Origin: Opitutaceae bacterium | Lineage (GTDB): Bacteria > Verrucomicrobiota > Verrucomicrobiia > Opitutales > Opitutaceae | Length of the DNA: 48,978 bases | Assembly: GCA_028280955.1 (NCBI GenBank) | Contig: JANQKU010000066.1 | Location: 1 to 48,978, forward strand | Direction: 5' to 3' | In this document: positions 25,824 through 35,499 of the stretch, one piece after another | Position numbering within the stretch: position 1 is the first letter of the stretch | Layout of the letters: each line of letters begins with the position of its first letter | Made by a program: the position numbers and the translations under genes | The notes under the pieces: model-generated | Databases searched by the model: none | The model's input: the letters and a program-made list of their open reading frames with translations, nothing else | Told to the model about the DNA's origin: nothing

Positions 25824-25947
25824 GAACGTAGCCGATAAAGATAAAGGTATCTGTCCCAAGGGGATGTGGTCAAAAAAAGAAATTCATTGTGTTGCTTCTT
25901 TTTCGATCCGTACCATCACATATTTATCTTTTTTAGTCGCCCTCTAA

Positions 25948-27336
25948 GTGCCTGAACCCCTCTCCATAGTCCTTTTTCTTGTCGTCGGAGCAATCCTCGG
26001 CGCATTGACTGGCTGGCTTATCACAAAGTTCAGTTGGGGCGCCAAACTGGCAACTTCTGAGGAACGGGTGCGCAACCAAACAACCCAGATGGAAGAGTTG
26101 GCCCAACGACTGAGACTAACCGAAGAAACTCTCAGCCAAATTCGTGAAGAACTTTCAGCCGAAAAAACGGCTAATACCCAGCTTAGCACCCAACTAGATA
26201 ACGAAAGAAAAGCAACTTTAGAGAAACTGGCACTCCTGGAAGACACTCAAAAACAGTTATCTGAGTCTTTCAAATTACTCTCATCGGAAGCCCTCCGAGC
26301 CAATAATCAAACCTTTCTGGAGCTAGCGAAAACCTCTTTGGAAAAACATCAACAGAAGGCTGAAGGTGAAATCGAAGCACGGAATAAAAATCTAACCCAA
26401 ATAATACTACCGCTCAAAGAATCTCTCGAAAAAGTAGATGAAAAAATAAACGCTCTGGAAAAAACCAGGGTCGGAGCCTATGCCAGCTTGACAGACCATC
26501 TTAAGACACTGGCGGAAACTCAAAATCAACTCCAATCTGAGGCCGGCAACCTGGCATCAGCTCTCCGCTCTCCCACTGTAGGAGGCCGTTGGGGTGAAAT
26601 TCAGCTTCATCGAGTAGTCGAAATGGCCGGAATGCTCGAATACTGTGACTTTACACAACAAGAATCAGCATCCTCAGACGAAGGACGACAACGCCCTGAC
26701 ATGGTCGTTAATCTCCCTAATAACCGGAAAATTATCGTCGATTCCAAGACATCGCTTCAAGCTTACTTGGAAGCCTATAATACAAATGATCCCATACGTC
26801 AAAAGACTCATTTAAAAGACCATTCCCGTTTGATCCGTGCACATATTAATAAATTAAGTGCGAAGTCTTACTGGGAACAATTTAAACCCACTCCCGAATT
26901 TGTTGTCCTTTTTCTTCCCGGGGAATCTTTTTTTAGCGCAGCACTTCAAGAAGACCCAACACTCATTGAAATCGGCGTGGAGCAAAAAATCATTATCGCT
27001 ACCCCAACTACCTTAATAGCCCTACTCAGAGCTGTAGCTTATGGGTGGAGACAGGAAAAACTCACTGCAAACGCAGAGGAAATAAGCAAACTGGGAAGAA
27101 CTCTTTATGACCGCATTCGTGTCCTTACGTCACATTTCGATGACTTACGTAAATCACTCGATAAATCGGTTTCTACTTACAACAAAGCTGTTGCCACCCT
27201 GGAGTCTCGAGTTTTGGTAACAGCCAGAAAATTCAAAGATCTGGGGAGTGCTGCCAATGATGAAATTAGTTCAACTGAACAAATCGACCAAAAGGCTAGA
27301 ATATTGCAATCCCCGGAACAAACACCAAAAGACTAG
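25948..27336 (+). CDS. rmuC: DNA recombination protein RmuC homologue
   Basis: RmuC family protein of 462 aa, implicated in limiting recombination at inverted repeats and containing a nuclease-like core. An N-terminal TM segment (about 5-28, [18 protein letters not shown]) anchors the protein. A long coiled coil rich in E, Q, K and L (about 35-200) is followed by the conserved core: [19 protein letters not shown] near 210, [17 protein letters not shown] near 250 (the PD-(D/E)xK-like strand), and [15 protein letters not shown] near 325. The start is a GTG with no clear ribosome-binding site, chosen because the TM anchor begins there. It converges on the FAD oxidase gene with a 14-bp gap. Confidence 0.93.
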   Translation: MPEPLSIVLFLVVGAILGALTGWLITKFSWGAKLATSEERVRNQTTQMEELAQRLRLTEETLSQIREELSAEKTANTQLSTQLDNERKATLEKLALLEDTQKQLSESFKLLSSEALRANNQTFLELAKTSLEKHQQKAEGEIEARNKNLTQIILPLKESLEKVDEKINALEKTRVGAYASLTDHLKTLAETQNQLQSEAGNLASALRSPTVGGRWGEIQLHRVVEMAGMLEYCDFTQQESASSDEGRQRPDMVVNLPNNRKIIVDSKTSLQAYLEAYNTNDPIRQKTHLKDHSRLIRAHINKLSAKSYWEQFKPTPEFVVLFLPGESFFSAALQEDPTLIEIGVEQKIIIATPTTLIALLRAVAYGWRQEKLTANAEEISKLGRTLYDRIRVLTSHFDDLRKSLDKSVSTYNKAVATLESRVLVTARKFKDLGSAANDEISSTEQIDQKARILQSPEQTPKD

Positions 27337-27350
27337 ATTTTCAGATGGCT

Positions 27351-28811
27351 CTAGTGATGATCCCAGGGTAAACGAACCTTCACAGGTTTATGTTTCCAAA
27401 CCTCAAAACGATCAAAAATCTTTCCCGGGTTGAGTATTCCCTTTGGATCCAGAGCCGTTTTGATCACCTTCATAGCCTTGATCTCAGCCTTATTGCGAGC
27501 CAAGTGTAGAAAAGGCGTCTTGGCCAAACCAATGCCATGCTCTCCGGTAATCGTCCCTCCCAAAGCCACTACCTTTTTCATCAACTGAAAAACAGCTCTC
27601 TTCGCCCTTCTCACTTCAGATGCATTCTCTCGAGAATACATGATATTTACATGAAAATTTCCATCTGCCGCGTGTCCAAAAGTGGGAGTCGATAAACCGG
27701 ATTGAACCTGCAATTTTTCGATAAACCGATAAAAGTCCACCTGCTTACGCAGAGGAATGACCACGTCCTCATTTAATTTAGAATCCCCCATTTCAAACAT
27801 CGCTCCAGAACACTTCCTTCGAACCTGCCAAAGCTTTTCTGCTTCGGCTTCAGTTCTCGCTTCCTGATAAGCTAGCGAAAATTTTTTAACCCAATCCAAA
27901 ACCCTTACCTTATCCATCTTAACCTGCCCTCGGGAGCCATCAATTTCTACCAGCAAGAGAGGTTTGCCACGTTGTTTCGGAAAAAAAGAAACGCCTGTAG
28001 CTCTTTCCGCACACCTGACACTCGAATTATCCAAAAACTCCAGAATAGATGGTTGAATCCGTTCATTTAAGAGTTCTCGGACAGCCAACAAAGCCTTCTC
28101 CTCATTCAAATAAACTGTTAAGACAGTCCATTTGGTTTGTGGTTTAGGAATCAGCTTCAAAATCGCACCCGTGACAACTCCCAAAGTGCCTTCGCTCCCG
28201 ATCCAAAGATCCCTTAAATTATACCCACAGGCAAACTTCTTGTAGTGGCCTCCCCAGGAAACTCGTTCACCTGTGGGAAGTAATCCTTGCAGTGCTAGAA
28301 TATAGTCCCGTGTCACACCATATTTACCACCATGCATTCCTCCGGCATTGCAAGCAATGTTACCTCCGATAGTACTATGCTCTTTTGACGATGGATCTGG
28401 AGGATAATACCAACCTGCTTCTTCTGCTCTTTTCTGAATATCGATGATACGAGCTCCAGCTTGAACCTTCATCAATCCCTGCTCCTCATCCATCTCGATC
28501 TTTCTCCAACGGGAGAGATCGAGAACCCATCCTCCTCTTACCGGAGAAGCAGAACCCGTTAAACTCGAGCCTCCCCCTCTCACTGTAACAGGGATGCTCC
28601 TTTTATTGGCCAAGTCGAGAACCACCTCAATATCCTGCTCTGACCGAGGACGGATAACAGCCAACGGAATAAATGATAACTTACTGCCATCAAAGGAAAC
28701 CGCAAAACGGGCCTTGTCATCCAGATGGACCTTCTTGCCCAACTTTTTTACCAACAACGTTGTCGCTCTTTTCTCTTCAGAAATTCTGTTCAATCGAGTT
28801 TGCTTCTTCAT
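27351..28811 (-). CDS. FAD-linked oxidase (glycolate oxidase GlcD / D-lactate dehydrogenase family)
   Basis: Flavoprotein of 486 aa in the VAO/PCMH family. FAD-binding segments are VTVRGGGSSLTG near 75, DPSSKEHSTIGGNIACNAGG near 140 and GSEGTLGVVT near 205. The C-terminal FAD-oxidase cap has the HAADGNFHVNI motif near 375 and GGTITGEHGIG near 415. Members oxidise 2-hydroxy acids such as glycolate or D-lactate, using FAD and passing electrons to a quinone or cytochrome. No GlcE or GlcF partners are nearby, so a single-subunit D-lactate dehydrogenase-like enzyme is most likely. It overlaps the upstream transporter gene by four bases (ATGA), so transport and oxidation of one compound may be linked. 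Confidence 0.88.
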   Translation of the reverse strand: MKKQTRLNRISEEKRATTLLVKKLGKKVHLDDKARFAVSFDGSKLSFIPLAVIRPRSEQDIEVVLDLANKRSIPVTVRGGGSSLTGSASPVRGGWVLDLSRWRKIEMDEEQGLMKVQAGARIIDIQKRAEEAGWYYPPDPSSKEHSTIGGNIACNAGGMHGGKYGVTRDYILALQGLLPTGERVSWGGHYKKFACGYNLRDLWIGSEGTLGVVTGAILKLIPKPQTKWTVLTVYLNEEKALLAVRELLNERIQPSILEFLDNSSVRCAERATGVSFFPKQRGKPLLLVEIDGSRGQVKMDKVRVLDWVKKFSLAYQEARTEAEAEKLWQVRRKCSGAMFEMGDSKLNEDVVIPLRKQVDFYRFIEKLQVQSGLSTPTFGHAADGNFHVNIMYSRENASEVRRAKRAVFQLMKKVVALGGTITGEHGIGLAKTPFLHLARNKAEIKAMKVIKTALDPKGILNPGKIFDRFEVWKHKPVKVRLPWDHH

Positions 28812-29797
28812 TTCAATTTTTCAGATACCAATTTAAACCTCGCAACCAATAATCCACTTACGATCAACTGCAGTGGGTGATAAAACATAATCGGAAGTAA
28901 AATCAGGGCAAGGTCACTCCGTCCTAAAAAAACCAATTTCGCCATGGGAACACCCGCGGCCAATGTTTTATGTGAAGCCAGAAAACACATGGCGGCACCT
29001 TCTGGCGGCGCCAATCGCATCCATCGGCTACCTAAAACCACCATCAATAGTACCATTATCGCAAATACAATCACTCCACTTAAAACACTGATTGTTAAAC
29101 TTAACCCCTGCCCACTCCAGACACCGTTAAGCATCGAATCTGAAAACGCATTAAAAACAATAAAAAGGACAATCACTCGACTCATCCAATCCACTGGTTT
29201 CTTCCAAAAATTCAGATAATCTGCAACGATTAACAACCGACAAATTTGTCCCACAACAAAAGGTAACAGGATTAACAAAGCAATCGTTTGGATCAATCCT
29301 CCCAATGATTCGAAACCGTTCGAAGTACGGGCTTTCATAAACAAATTGATCAAAACAGGTGTCAAAACAACCCCTGCCAAATTAGAAACGATCGTATTGA
29401 ACAACGCAACTGCCACATTGCCACCGGCCAATGACGTAAAAACGATCGCCGACGAAACCGTTGTTGGAAGAACCGCCAAATAGATGAAACCGATCTGTAT
29501 CGATTCAGGAAAAAACGATCCAGCCAACCCGACAAAAAAGATCCCTAGAAAGGGAATAACCAAAAAGATGTAACCCTGTATCACTACATGCAATTTCCAC
29601 TCAAGAACACCCTCTTTCAATTTTTCCGAAGCAAGCATAACCCCTTGAAAAAGAAAGATTAAAACTACTCCAATCTTCGAAAGGAACCCTGCATTTAAGA
29701 GACCGTTATCGGATCCATATTCAGGAAAAACAATAGCAGCTACGATAGCTAAAACTAACCCGAAAAGAAACCCGTTACGAAAGAAGAAAACGCTCAT
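28808..29797 (-). CDS. SBF-like transporter (bile acid:sodium symporter superfamily)
   Basis: Polytopic membrane protein of 329 aa with about nine to ten hydrophobic segments. It resembles the SBF-like group of the bile acid:sodium symporter superfamily (PF13593 type), with the LIFLFQGVMLASEKLKEG segment near 48 and YLAVLPTTVSSAIVFTSLAGGN near 107. These form the conserved crossover helices that bind sodium and substrate. The stop overlaps the start of the FAD-linked oxidase by four bases, and the gene begins 20 bp downstream of murJ on the same strand. The transported compound is unknown; coupling to the oxidase suggests an organic acid. The family call is firm; the substrate is not. Confidence 0.85.
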   Translation of the reverse strand: MSVFFFRNGFLFGLVLAIVAAIVFPEYGSDNGLLNAGFLSKIGVVLIFLFQGVMLASEKLKEGVLEWKLHVVIQGYIFLVIPFLGIFFVGLAGSFFPESIQIGFIYLAVLPTTVSSAIVFTSLAGGNVAVALFNTIVSNLAGVVLTPVLINLFMKARTSNGFESLGGLIQTIALLILLPFVVGQICRLLIVADYLNFWKKPVDWMSRVIVLFIVFNAFSDSMLNGVWSGQGLSLTISVLSGVIVFAIMVLLMVVLGSRWMRLAPPEGAAMCFLASHKTLAAGVPMAKLVFLGRSDLALILLPIMFYHPLQLIVSGLLVARFKLVSEKLK

Positions 29798-29817
29798 GCC
29801 AACTCCATTTTCATCCT

Positions 29818-31395
29818 TTATGGAACCTCTTTTTTAGCCCTTAAAAGTGATCTCCACAAACGATGCACAGTCTCCCATGCCGCCTTCCGGCCCTCTATTT
29901 GCAAAACCCAGAGAACAACGACATAAATCAAGACCCCCAAAGGGATCAAGAGACAGACAGACACCCACGAAACAATCAAGCTACCCCACCCCTGCAACAA
30001 AATCATCTCACGTCCAAACCATACGAACAATGCCATGGCAAGAGTTGCCATTATCACTTTAAGCAACTGTCTCCACAATGTAACTACTCTTAAATCAGAT
30101 TCTTTGCGACTCAATAAACATTGAAGAACAACCACCTGAATAGCAATCGCCACATTGCTGGCAACCGCTAAGCCTACGGTTCCATAAAACCTCATCAGCA
30201 CTAAACTCAAAACAAGATTAAGGACAAAACCCATTCCGGCGAGTCGAGCCGGTGTTGTCATATCCTTGAGCGAATAAAACGCCTTCGTCACCAAAATGGC
30301 AAACGAGTAGAAAGGCATCCCTAACGCAAAAATAGTTAGAATTGGTTTGATTTGAATTGTATTACTCCCACTGAAAGCACCCCGTTCAAAAAGTAATCGA
30401 ACAATCGGTTCACCCAGAATAATTAACCCTAAAGCCGCCGGAATAGAAATAACCAGAGTCAGCAAAAGGCCTTTGCGATAGGAAGACCCCATTGCTGTAA
30501 AATCCTGCCTGCCTGCCTGCTTCGTAATAAGGGGAAAAACAACTGTTGAGATGGCAATGGCAAAAATACCTAAAGGCATTTCTATCAATCGATTAGCCAA
30601 ATACAGCAACGTTGCAGAAGCTTCATCTAGAGCAAAGGCAAGTGCGCGTGAAGTCAGGATATTGATTTGGAAAATCGCCGCTCCAAAAAGCCCAGGTAGC
30701 ATCAGACGACCTATTTCTCTCAAACGATCAGAAGGTCGCAAATCAAACCGCAATCGCCAACCTCTTTTATACAGGGTAAGTGCTGGAACCATGCATTGAA
30801 AAAAACCGCCTACCAATACCCCAATGCACAACCACATCATCTTTTCATAACTTGATCCACCCAACCACATTCCGAATCCTCCTAGAAAAAGAATGATGGA
30901 GGCATTTAGCCAAACCGCAGATAGAGCAGGAATCACAAAGCAGTTCATTACGTTGAGAACTGCTGCAAATGCAGCCGCCAAACAGATAAACACCACATAA
31001 GGAAACAAAATTTGCGTCAACTCTGCCCCCAAATACCAGCGCTCCTCTAAACCAGGGTAAGCCTTAACCCCCCAGGCAACAAGCATTGCCAGAAAAACTA
31101 AAAAAGCCGTCACTAACAGCAACCAACTGAAAACCTTGTTTAACAGAGAAAAAGCGCCCTCTTTTCCGGAACTTTCCAATTCATCCGAAACCGTTGGAAC
31201 AACGGCCGCAGTGAGTGCCCCTTCCCCCAGCAATCGCCTGAAAAGATTTGGAAAGGTAAAAGCCGTCACAAATGCCGAATTGAGGGCACTCACCCCAAAA
31301 ACAGCTGTCGTCAATATGTCCCGAATAAGACCCAGAACTCGGGAAACAACCGTTGATCCAGCAACCAGTCCTATCCTTTCAAGATTTTTAGACAT
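29818..31395 (-). CDS. murJ: Lipid II flippase MurJ
   Basis: MurJ, which flips lipid II across the inner membrane for peptidoglycan synthesis (MATE/MOP fold). The protein has 525 aa and about 14 TM segments. The N-terminal VAGSTVVSRVLGLIRD (the conserved R-x-x-G-x-x-R-D block) and FPNLFRRLLGEGALTAAVVP are diagnostic. I start it at the ATG 31395 because AAGGGG lies a few bases upstream and the MSKNLERIG start fits the family; an ATG at 31443 adds 16 unlikely residues. It is divergent from pta. Presence of MurJ indicates a normal peptidoglycan pathway. Confidence 0.95.
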   Translation of the reverse strand: MSKNLERIGLVAGSTVVSRVLGLIRDILTTAVFGVSALNSAFVTAFTFPNLFRRLLGEGALTAAVVPTVSDELESSGKEGAFSLLNKVFSWLLLVTAFLVFLAMLVAWGVKAYPGLEERWYLGAELTQILFPYVVFICLAAAFAAVLNVMNCFVIPALSAVWLNASIILFLGGFGMWLGGSSYEKMMWLCIGVLVGGFFQCMVPALTLYKRGWRLRFDLRPSDRLREIGRLMLPGLFGAAIFQINILTSRALAFALDEASATLLYLANRLIEMPLGIFAIAISTVVFPLITKQAGRQDFTAMGSSYRKGLLLTLVISIPAALGLIILGEPIVRLLFERGAFSGSNTIQIKPILTIFALGMPFYSFAILVTKAFYSLKDMTTPARLAGMGFVLNLVLSLVLMRFYGTVGLAVASNVAIAIQVVVLQCLLSRKESDLRVVTLWRQLLKVIMATLAMALFVWFGREMILLQGWGSLIVSWVSVCLLIPLGVLIYVVVLWVLQIEGRKAAWETVHRLWRSLLRAKKEVP

Positions 31396-31641
31396 GTTTT
31401 GCCCCTTCGAAATAATTTCGAAACCACCCGTTTCTATCGGCATCTTTATGAATATAAACTTTCATCGGGGGCTGCATTGCATGAGGGAGTCTTCTCAAAA
31501 TTTAACAATAAGAAAATAAGATGAATTTGCAGCACTGCATTTTGAGTCGGAAAATCGCTCAGTTCCAACTAATCTAAATTTACAAACACTCCCTAAAGCC
31601 AAACATTGACGGTCTAAACATCAAGATCCAATCTGCAGACA

Positions 31642-32673
31642 ATGGCCCTCATATCCACATTGATCGGAAAGCTTCAAAGACACCCCAAACGCTTTATCTT
31701 CCCTGAAGGAAGCAATCCACGAGTGATCCAGGCAGCACGTCAAATAGTCACTCGCAAGATAGGCGTCCCTATCCTACTGGGTGACCGCGCCCAGATAAAA
31801 GCTACCGCTGAAAAACACGAAATAAATCCTGGTGGAATGCGAATTATCACCCCGGAACGAAGTGACGATTTCCCCAAATTCGTCGAAAAATTCCAGGCTA
31901 TCCGGCAAAAAAAAGGCATTACCCAAGCCCACGCGGAAGAAAAACTCCGCGATAACAACTATTTTGCCACCATGATGCTCGCCACTTCCCAGGGCGATGC
32001 TCTCATTTCAGGGGCAACTGAGGCTGCTTCAAGTGGGTTGCGAGCTCTTTTTCAAATAATACCCAAGCAAGATGGCGTTCAAACGGCTTCGTCCTTACTT
32101 ATCCTCGATCTTGAAGAACGAAAAGTCGGTGTCGATGGGGTTCTTTTCCTAGCAGATTGTGGAGTTATACCGGAGCCCACAACAGAACAATTGAGCGAAA
32201 TTGCCACTACCACAGCTTTGCTCGCTTACCATCTCACAAACGCCGCGCCACGGGTAGCCATGCTTAGCTATTCAACTAAAAGTTCAGACAGCCAACCGGG
32301 GCTTCAAAAAATTCGACAGGCAACAGCAAGTGCCCGTCAAAAAGCTCAAGAGCTCTCTATTCCAATGGAAATTGAAGGAGAAATACAAGTGGACACTGCT
32401 CTCGATCCAGCAACCGCCCAGGCCAAAGGGCTATTGGGGCCTGTTGCAGGTCAAGCCAACGTTCTCATTTTTCCCGATCTGAACAGTGGAAACATTGCCT
32501 CAAAGATGGTGCAAATTCTCACCGGAGCCAACTCATATGGTCAGATCATAACAGGATTGAACAAACCGGCAGCAGAAGTCAGCCGAGGAGCCAGCGCTCA
32601 TGACATTCTCGGTGCCGCCGCAATCGTGGGCTGTCAGGCAATCGATAGAAAACTTCTCTACTGCACGGAATGA
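31642..32673 (+). CDS. pta: Phosphate acetyltransferase
   Basis: Phosphotransacetylase (acetyl-CoA + Pi to acetyl-phosphate + CoA), short form of 343 aa equal to the catalytic C-terminal part of long Pta proteins. Recognisable blocks are FIFPEGSNPRVIQAA at the start, the GDALISGATEAA strand near 113, VLFLADCGVIPEPT near 165, AMLSYSTKSS near 206 and NVLIFPDLNSGNIASKMV near 275. The stop overlaps the next gene by four bases. That neighbour (P-loop plus DRTGG) looks like the N-terminal part of long Pta proteins encoded separately. No acetate kinase gene is in the window. Confidence 0.93.
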   Translation: MALISTLIGKLQRHPKRFIFPEGSNPRVIQAARQIVTRKIGVPILLGDRAQIKATAEKHEINPGGMRIITPERSDDFPKFVEKFQAIRQKKGITQAHAEEKLRDNNYFATMMLATSQGDALISGATEAASSGLRALFQIIPKQDGVQTASSLLILDLEERKVGVDGVLFLADCGVIPEPTTEQLSEIATTTALLAYHLTNAAPRVAMLSYSTKSSDSQPGLQKIRQATASARQKAQELSIPMEIEGEIQVDTALDPATAQAKGLLGPVAGQANVLIFPDLNSGNIASKMVQILTGANSYGQIITGLNKPAAEVSRGASAHDILGAAAIVGCQAIDRKLLYCTE

Positions 32674-33830
32674 ACCAGAATTCACCGTCTCAATCATTTG
32701 GAGTAGAAACACCACTGAGCCGTCCGTCTAATACTGGAACGAAACGTATCTTTGTTGCAGCCACAGGGATGAACGATGGAAAAACAACGACTTGCCTGGG
32801 ACTGTACGCCGCTCTAAGGTCCCTTTACCCGGAAATAGGTTTTATCAAACCCATCGGCCAACGGTTCGTAACAGTCCAAGGGCATCTAGTCGACGAAGAC
32901 TCCTTTCTTCTAGACACAATCTACCATGTCAATGTCCCCATTGAAAGCATGAGCCCAGTGACAGTCGATGCGACATTTACCAGACGTTATCTCGAAAATG
33001 CCCAGGCTTATAAAGCCATCTTAACTGATAAAATATCGCGGGCTTTTGACCGGGTATCCTGGGAAAAAGATTTCACTATTATCGAAGGAACCGGTCACGC
33101 AGGCGTTGGTTCCATTTTTGATTTCTCCAATGCGCGTGTTGCCAAAATGGTCGATGCTAAAGTCATTATCATCGCACAGGGAGGTATTGGCCGTCCTGTT
33201 GATGAAATTGCCTTAAACAAGGCCCTCTTCGACCAAGAAGGTGTCGAAGTAATCGGTGCCATTCTCAACAAAGTCACGGAAGATAAAATATCGACAATAA
33301 CACACTACGCCAAAATGGGATTACAAAAACTGGGAATCCCATTACTAGGTGTTATCCCCAATAAGAAAACTCTTTCATCCCCCAATCTTTCTCAAATCGT
33401 CGAAGAAGTTGACGGTCGTTGGATCAACGGCGAAGTAAACGGTAAGCACGAGCGTATTCGCAATGTGATGATCGGCGCTATGACAGCAAAAGGCATCTCA
33501 GAATATCTTATACCGGGGACCCTTATTATCACTCCCGGAGATCGAAACGACATCATCCTCGAAACAATCGCCAACTCCAAAAGCTCAAAACAAAAATCCG
33601 CCTCCAGTCTTATTCTGACTCGAGATATCATGCCGGACAAAAGACTGATGAAAAAACTCTCCAACACAAACATACCGGTAATTGCAGTTGAAAAAGACAG
33701 CTATACCATTGCTTCTGAGATCAATCGCATGACTGTCAAAACACAACCAGAGGACAGTGATAAAATCCCCATTATCAAAAAACTTATCCTTGAGAACATT
33801 GATCTCAATTACCTTTTAGAACATTTTTAG
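32670..33830 (+). CDS. P-loop NTPase with DRTGG domain, split Pta N-terminal module
   Basis: Protein of 386 aa with a BioD/CobQ-type P-loop near residue 30-42 (VAATGMNDGKTTTCLGL), a DIIEGTGHAG-like strand near 135 and VIIIAQGGIGRP near 165. A DRTGG-type domain follows at about 255-370, with TPGDRNDIIL. The same domain pair forms the regulatory N-terminus of long phosphate acetyltransferases. Here it is a separate gene overlapping pta by four bases (ATGA), so the two products likely form a complex. The function is probably allosteric control of Pta or a related ATP-dependent step. An independent biotin/cobyrinate-type ligase is less likely. No substrate can be named. Confidence 0.8.
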   Translation: MNQNSPSQSFGVETPLSRPSNTGTKRIFVAATGMNDGKTTTCLGLYAALRSLYPEIGFIKPIGQRFVTVQGHLVDEDSFLLDTIYHVNVPIESMSPVTVDATFTRRYLENAQAYKAILTDKISRAFDRVSWEKDFTIIEGTGHAGVGSIFDFSNARVAKMVDAKVIIIAQGGIGRPVDEIALNKALFDQEGVEVIGAILNKVTEDKISTITHYAKMGLQKLGIPLLGVIPNKKTLSSPNLSQIVEEVDGRWINGEVNGKHERIRNVMIGAMTAKGISEYLIPGTLIITPGDRNDIILETIANSKSSKQKSASSLILTRDIMPDKRLMKKLSNTNIPVIAVEKDSYTIASEINRMTVKTQPEDSDKIPIIKKLILENIDLNYLLEHF

Positions 33831-33885
33831 TATTTCCTGTCCTTCAGGTAAGTTCAAAAAATCATCGCAACCCAAAACTAAAAGT

Positions 33886-34545
33886 CTAGGGGGTAAGCAG
33901 CAACGTATTGCCTTCAATCCTCACATCGGCTAAATTGGCCCAAGCATGCTGTAAGTCTTCAGGAATTTCAAACGAGTTTTTGTAACGATAAAAAAAGGAA
34001 CGGGAAATCCCCTGAGCATTGGGAATTGGACAAGAGCCCACATAAAAGCGCTGGGGAACAAAGGCAAAAACGTCTCCTTCCTTTTCAAAGCTGCCTTGAA
34101 CCTGTGTGTAAATTTTCCAACGCTTGCCGAAACTCGAGTATTCAACCGGCATACCAACCTGAAACATCCCATTTGCAATTCTGAAAACAGGGAGCTCCGC
34201 ACGGATCTCCATCTTAATCGCCGGAAGCTCCAGACGGCTTCTTCGTGATTCATACGATGATGACATCCATTGATTCAGTTCTTCTTCTACCAATGAAAGT
34301 TCACCCACTCTGCCTTCAACCAAAGCCTGTTTCTTAAATAACCACTTTGCCCCCTTAGAGCCAATTCTTGATCCGGCAATATAATAGATTTCCCCCTTTT
34401 TATCCTCCTCTGAGGGAGCTTTTCGCGCAACCCTTACTGGCTCAAGGATCAAGGTGCCGGCAGCTGTTGAGATTCCCAGGAAAACTCCCAAAATGATGAG
34501 TAGCAAAGTAGAAAGAAAACGAGTAGCTGGAGATTGAGTGCTCAT
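33886..34545 (-). CDS. Hypothetical membrane-anchored envelope protein
   Basis: 219 aa, family not recognised. Residues 10-32 form a signal-anchor helix (FLSTLLLIILGVFLGISTAAG). The rest is soluble with beta-strand character and no cysteine pattern or catalytic motif that I can see. The segment AELPVFRIANGMFQVGMPVEYSS may be part of a lipid- or ligand-binding barrel. It sits 5 bp downstream of the FmdB-like zinc-ribbon gene on the same strand, and the DUF4013-like gene lies further upstream. The three could be one transcription unit. An envelope-associated role is plausible from the anchor alone. It converges on the DRTGG gene with no clear terminator between. Confidence 0.7.
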   Translation of the reverse strand: MSTQSPATRFLSTLLLIILGVFLGISTAAGTLILEPVRVARKAPSEEDKKGEIYYIAGSRIGSKGAKWLFKKQALVEGRVGELSLVEEELNQWMSSSYESRRSRLELPAIKMEIRAELPVFRIANGMFQVGMPVEYSSFGKRWKIYTQVQGSFEKEGDVFAFVPQRFYVGSCPIPNAQGISRSFFYRYKNSFEIPEDLQHAWANLADVRIEGNTLLLTP

Positions 34546-34550
34546 ATGAA

Positions 34551-34853
34551 TTACTTGGCTGTATCTCCCGAAGAAGACGATTGGCTGGTTGATGAAGCGC
34601 TACTCGGCGTAGCGGTAGTATCAGAAGGTTTTTCCGATTTAGACTCAGAAGAAGTACTCTCTTTCGGCTTCTTCTTATAGTCGGTTTCATAAAAGCCACT
34701 TCCCTTAAAGATGATGCCGGCACCTCCGCCTATTAGCCGCTTTAGACCATTTTCTCCACAGGAAGGACAAGACGTTAAAGAGTCATCCCTCATCGACTGA
34801 AAAGTCTCGAAAGCATGATCGCATAAACGACAAATATATTCGTATGTTGGCAT
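34551..34853 (-). CDS. FmdB-type zinc-ribbon protein
   Basis: 100-aa protein with the FmdB N-terminal zinc ribbon. It begins MPTYEYICRLCDHAFE, with CxxC at about residues 8-11 and a second pair CPSC near 29-32, followed by GxGFYETDYK, the usual end of the family core. The remaining 40 residues are a low-complexity Ser/Thr/Lys/Glu tail, as in many FmdB proteins. The role is uncertain; the family was first named as a putative regulatory protein of formamidase and amide genes. It lies 23 bp downstream of the DUF4013-like gene and 5 bp upstream of the envelope protein. Confidence 0.9.
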   Translation of the reverse strand: MPTYEYICRLCDHAFETFQSMRDDSLTSCPSCGENGLKRLIGGGAGIIFKGSGFYETDYKKKPKESTSSESKSEKPSDTTATPSSASSTSQSSSSGDTAK

Positions 34854-34875
34854 AGCTTCTGTTTCAGAATCGCGA

Positions 34876-35478
34876 TTATTCTTCTCTCGTTCTTTGTGCA
34901 GATATCTCTAAATCTCTAAAAACCGTGGCGTAAAAGTAAAAAATGAGTGATCCACCAATAAAAGAGGCAAAAGGTAGTAGAGGAAATCCAACAAAGAGAA
35001 ATCCCAGAAAAGCAAACGTCGGTAAAGCCAGCTGATATTTGGAAGCATCTATCATTCGAAGTAATATCGGCAATTGAAACGAATCCTGAAAACTCTCCTT
35101 GCGTTGATAGATGTATAATCCCGCTCCGACCAAAGGGCCTGATAATATAAGAAACGGAATGACAGGAAGATACGAAAGTGGAGATGGAATCCAGAAGAGA
35201 AGTTTAGAAAGTAAAAATCCCACCAATAACGGAAGAAATCCCAAGCCAAACGAAATAACAAAAAAACGTAAACCATCGACAAAAAGAGCCTTCCAATCAT
35301 CCCAGCCAGTCAAATGAAAGGATTCCCCTTTCTTTCCTATTTGAGCCATTCGGTAAAAATAACCTAAAACCGCCAGATTAATAATAGGAAGACACATCAA
35401 AATACCTCCTATTAAGATCTTAATGAACCAGGATGGATCAGAAAATATGCGTTTAGATACTTGCTCCAGAGTTACCAT
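34876..35478 (-). CDS. DUF4013-like polytopic membrane protein
   Basis: Membrane protein of about 200 aa with four to five hydrophobic segments, resembling DUF4013 proteins (SDPSWFIKILIGGILMCLPIIN start, then FHLTGWDDWKALFVDGLRFF near 70). I use the ATG at 35478: a GAGAAG stretch lies about 9 nt upstream and the protein then starts at the conserved VTLEQVSKRIF. The longer frame from 35523 would overlap the ispA start. It is divergent from ispA with about 21 bp between start codons, so both promoters must be inside each other's coding region or overlap. Function unknown. Confidence 0.72.
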   Translation of the reverse strand: MVTLEQVSKRIFSDPSWFIKILIGGILMCLPIINLAVLGYFYRMAQIGKKGESFHLTGWDDWKALFVDGLRFFVISFGLGFLPLLVGFLLSKLLFWIPSPLSYLPVIPFLILSGPLVGAGLYIYQRKESFQDSFQLPILLRMIDASKYQLALPTFAFLGFLFVGFPLLPFASFIGGSLIFYFYATVFRDLEISAQRTREE

Positions 35479-35499
35479 TGGGGAAATCTTCTCAAAATC

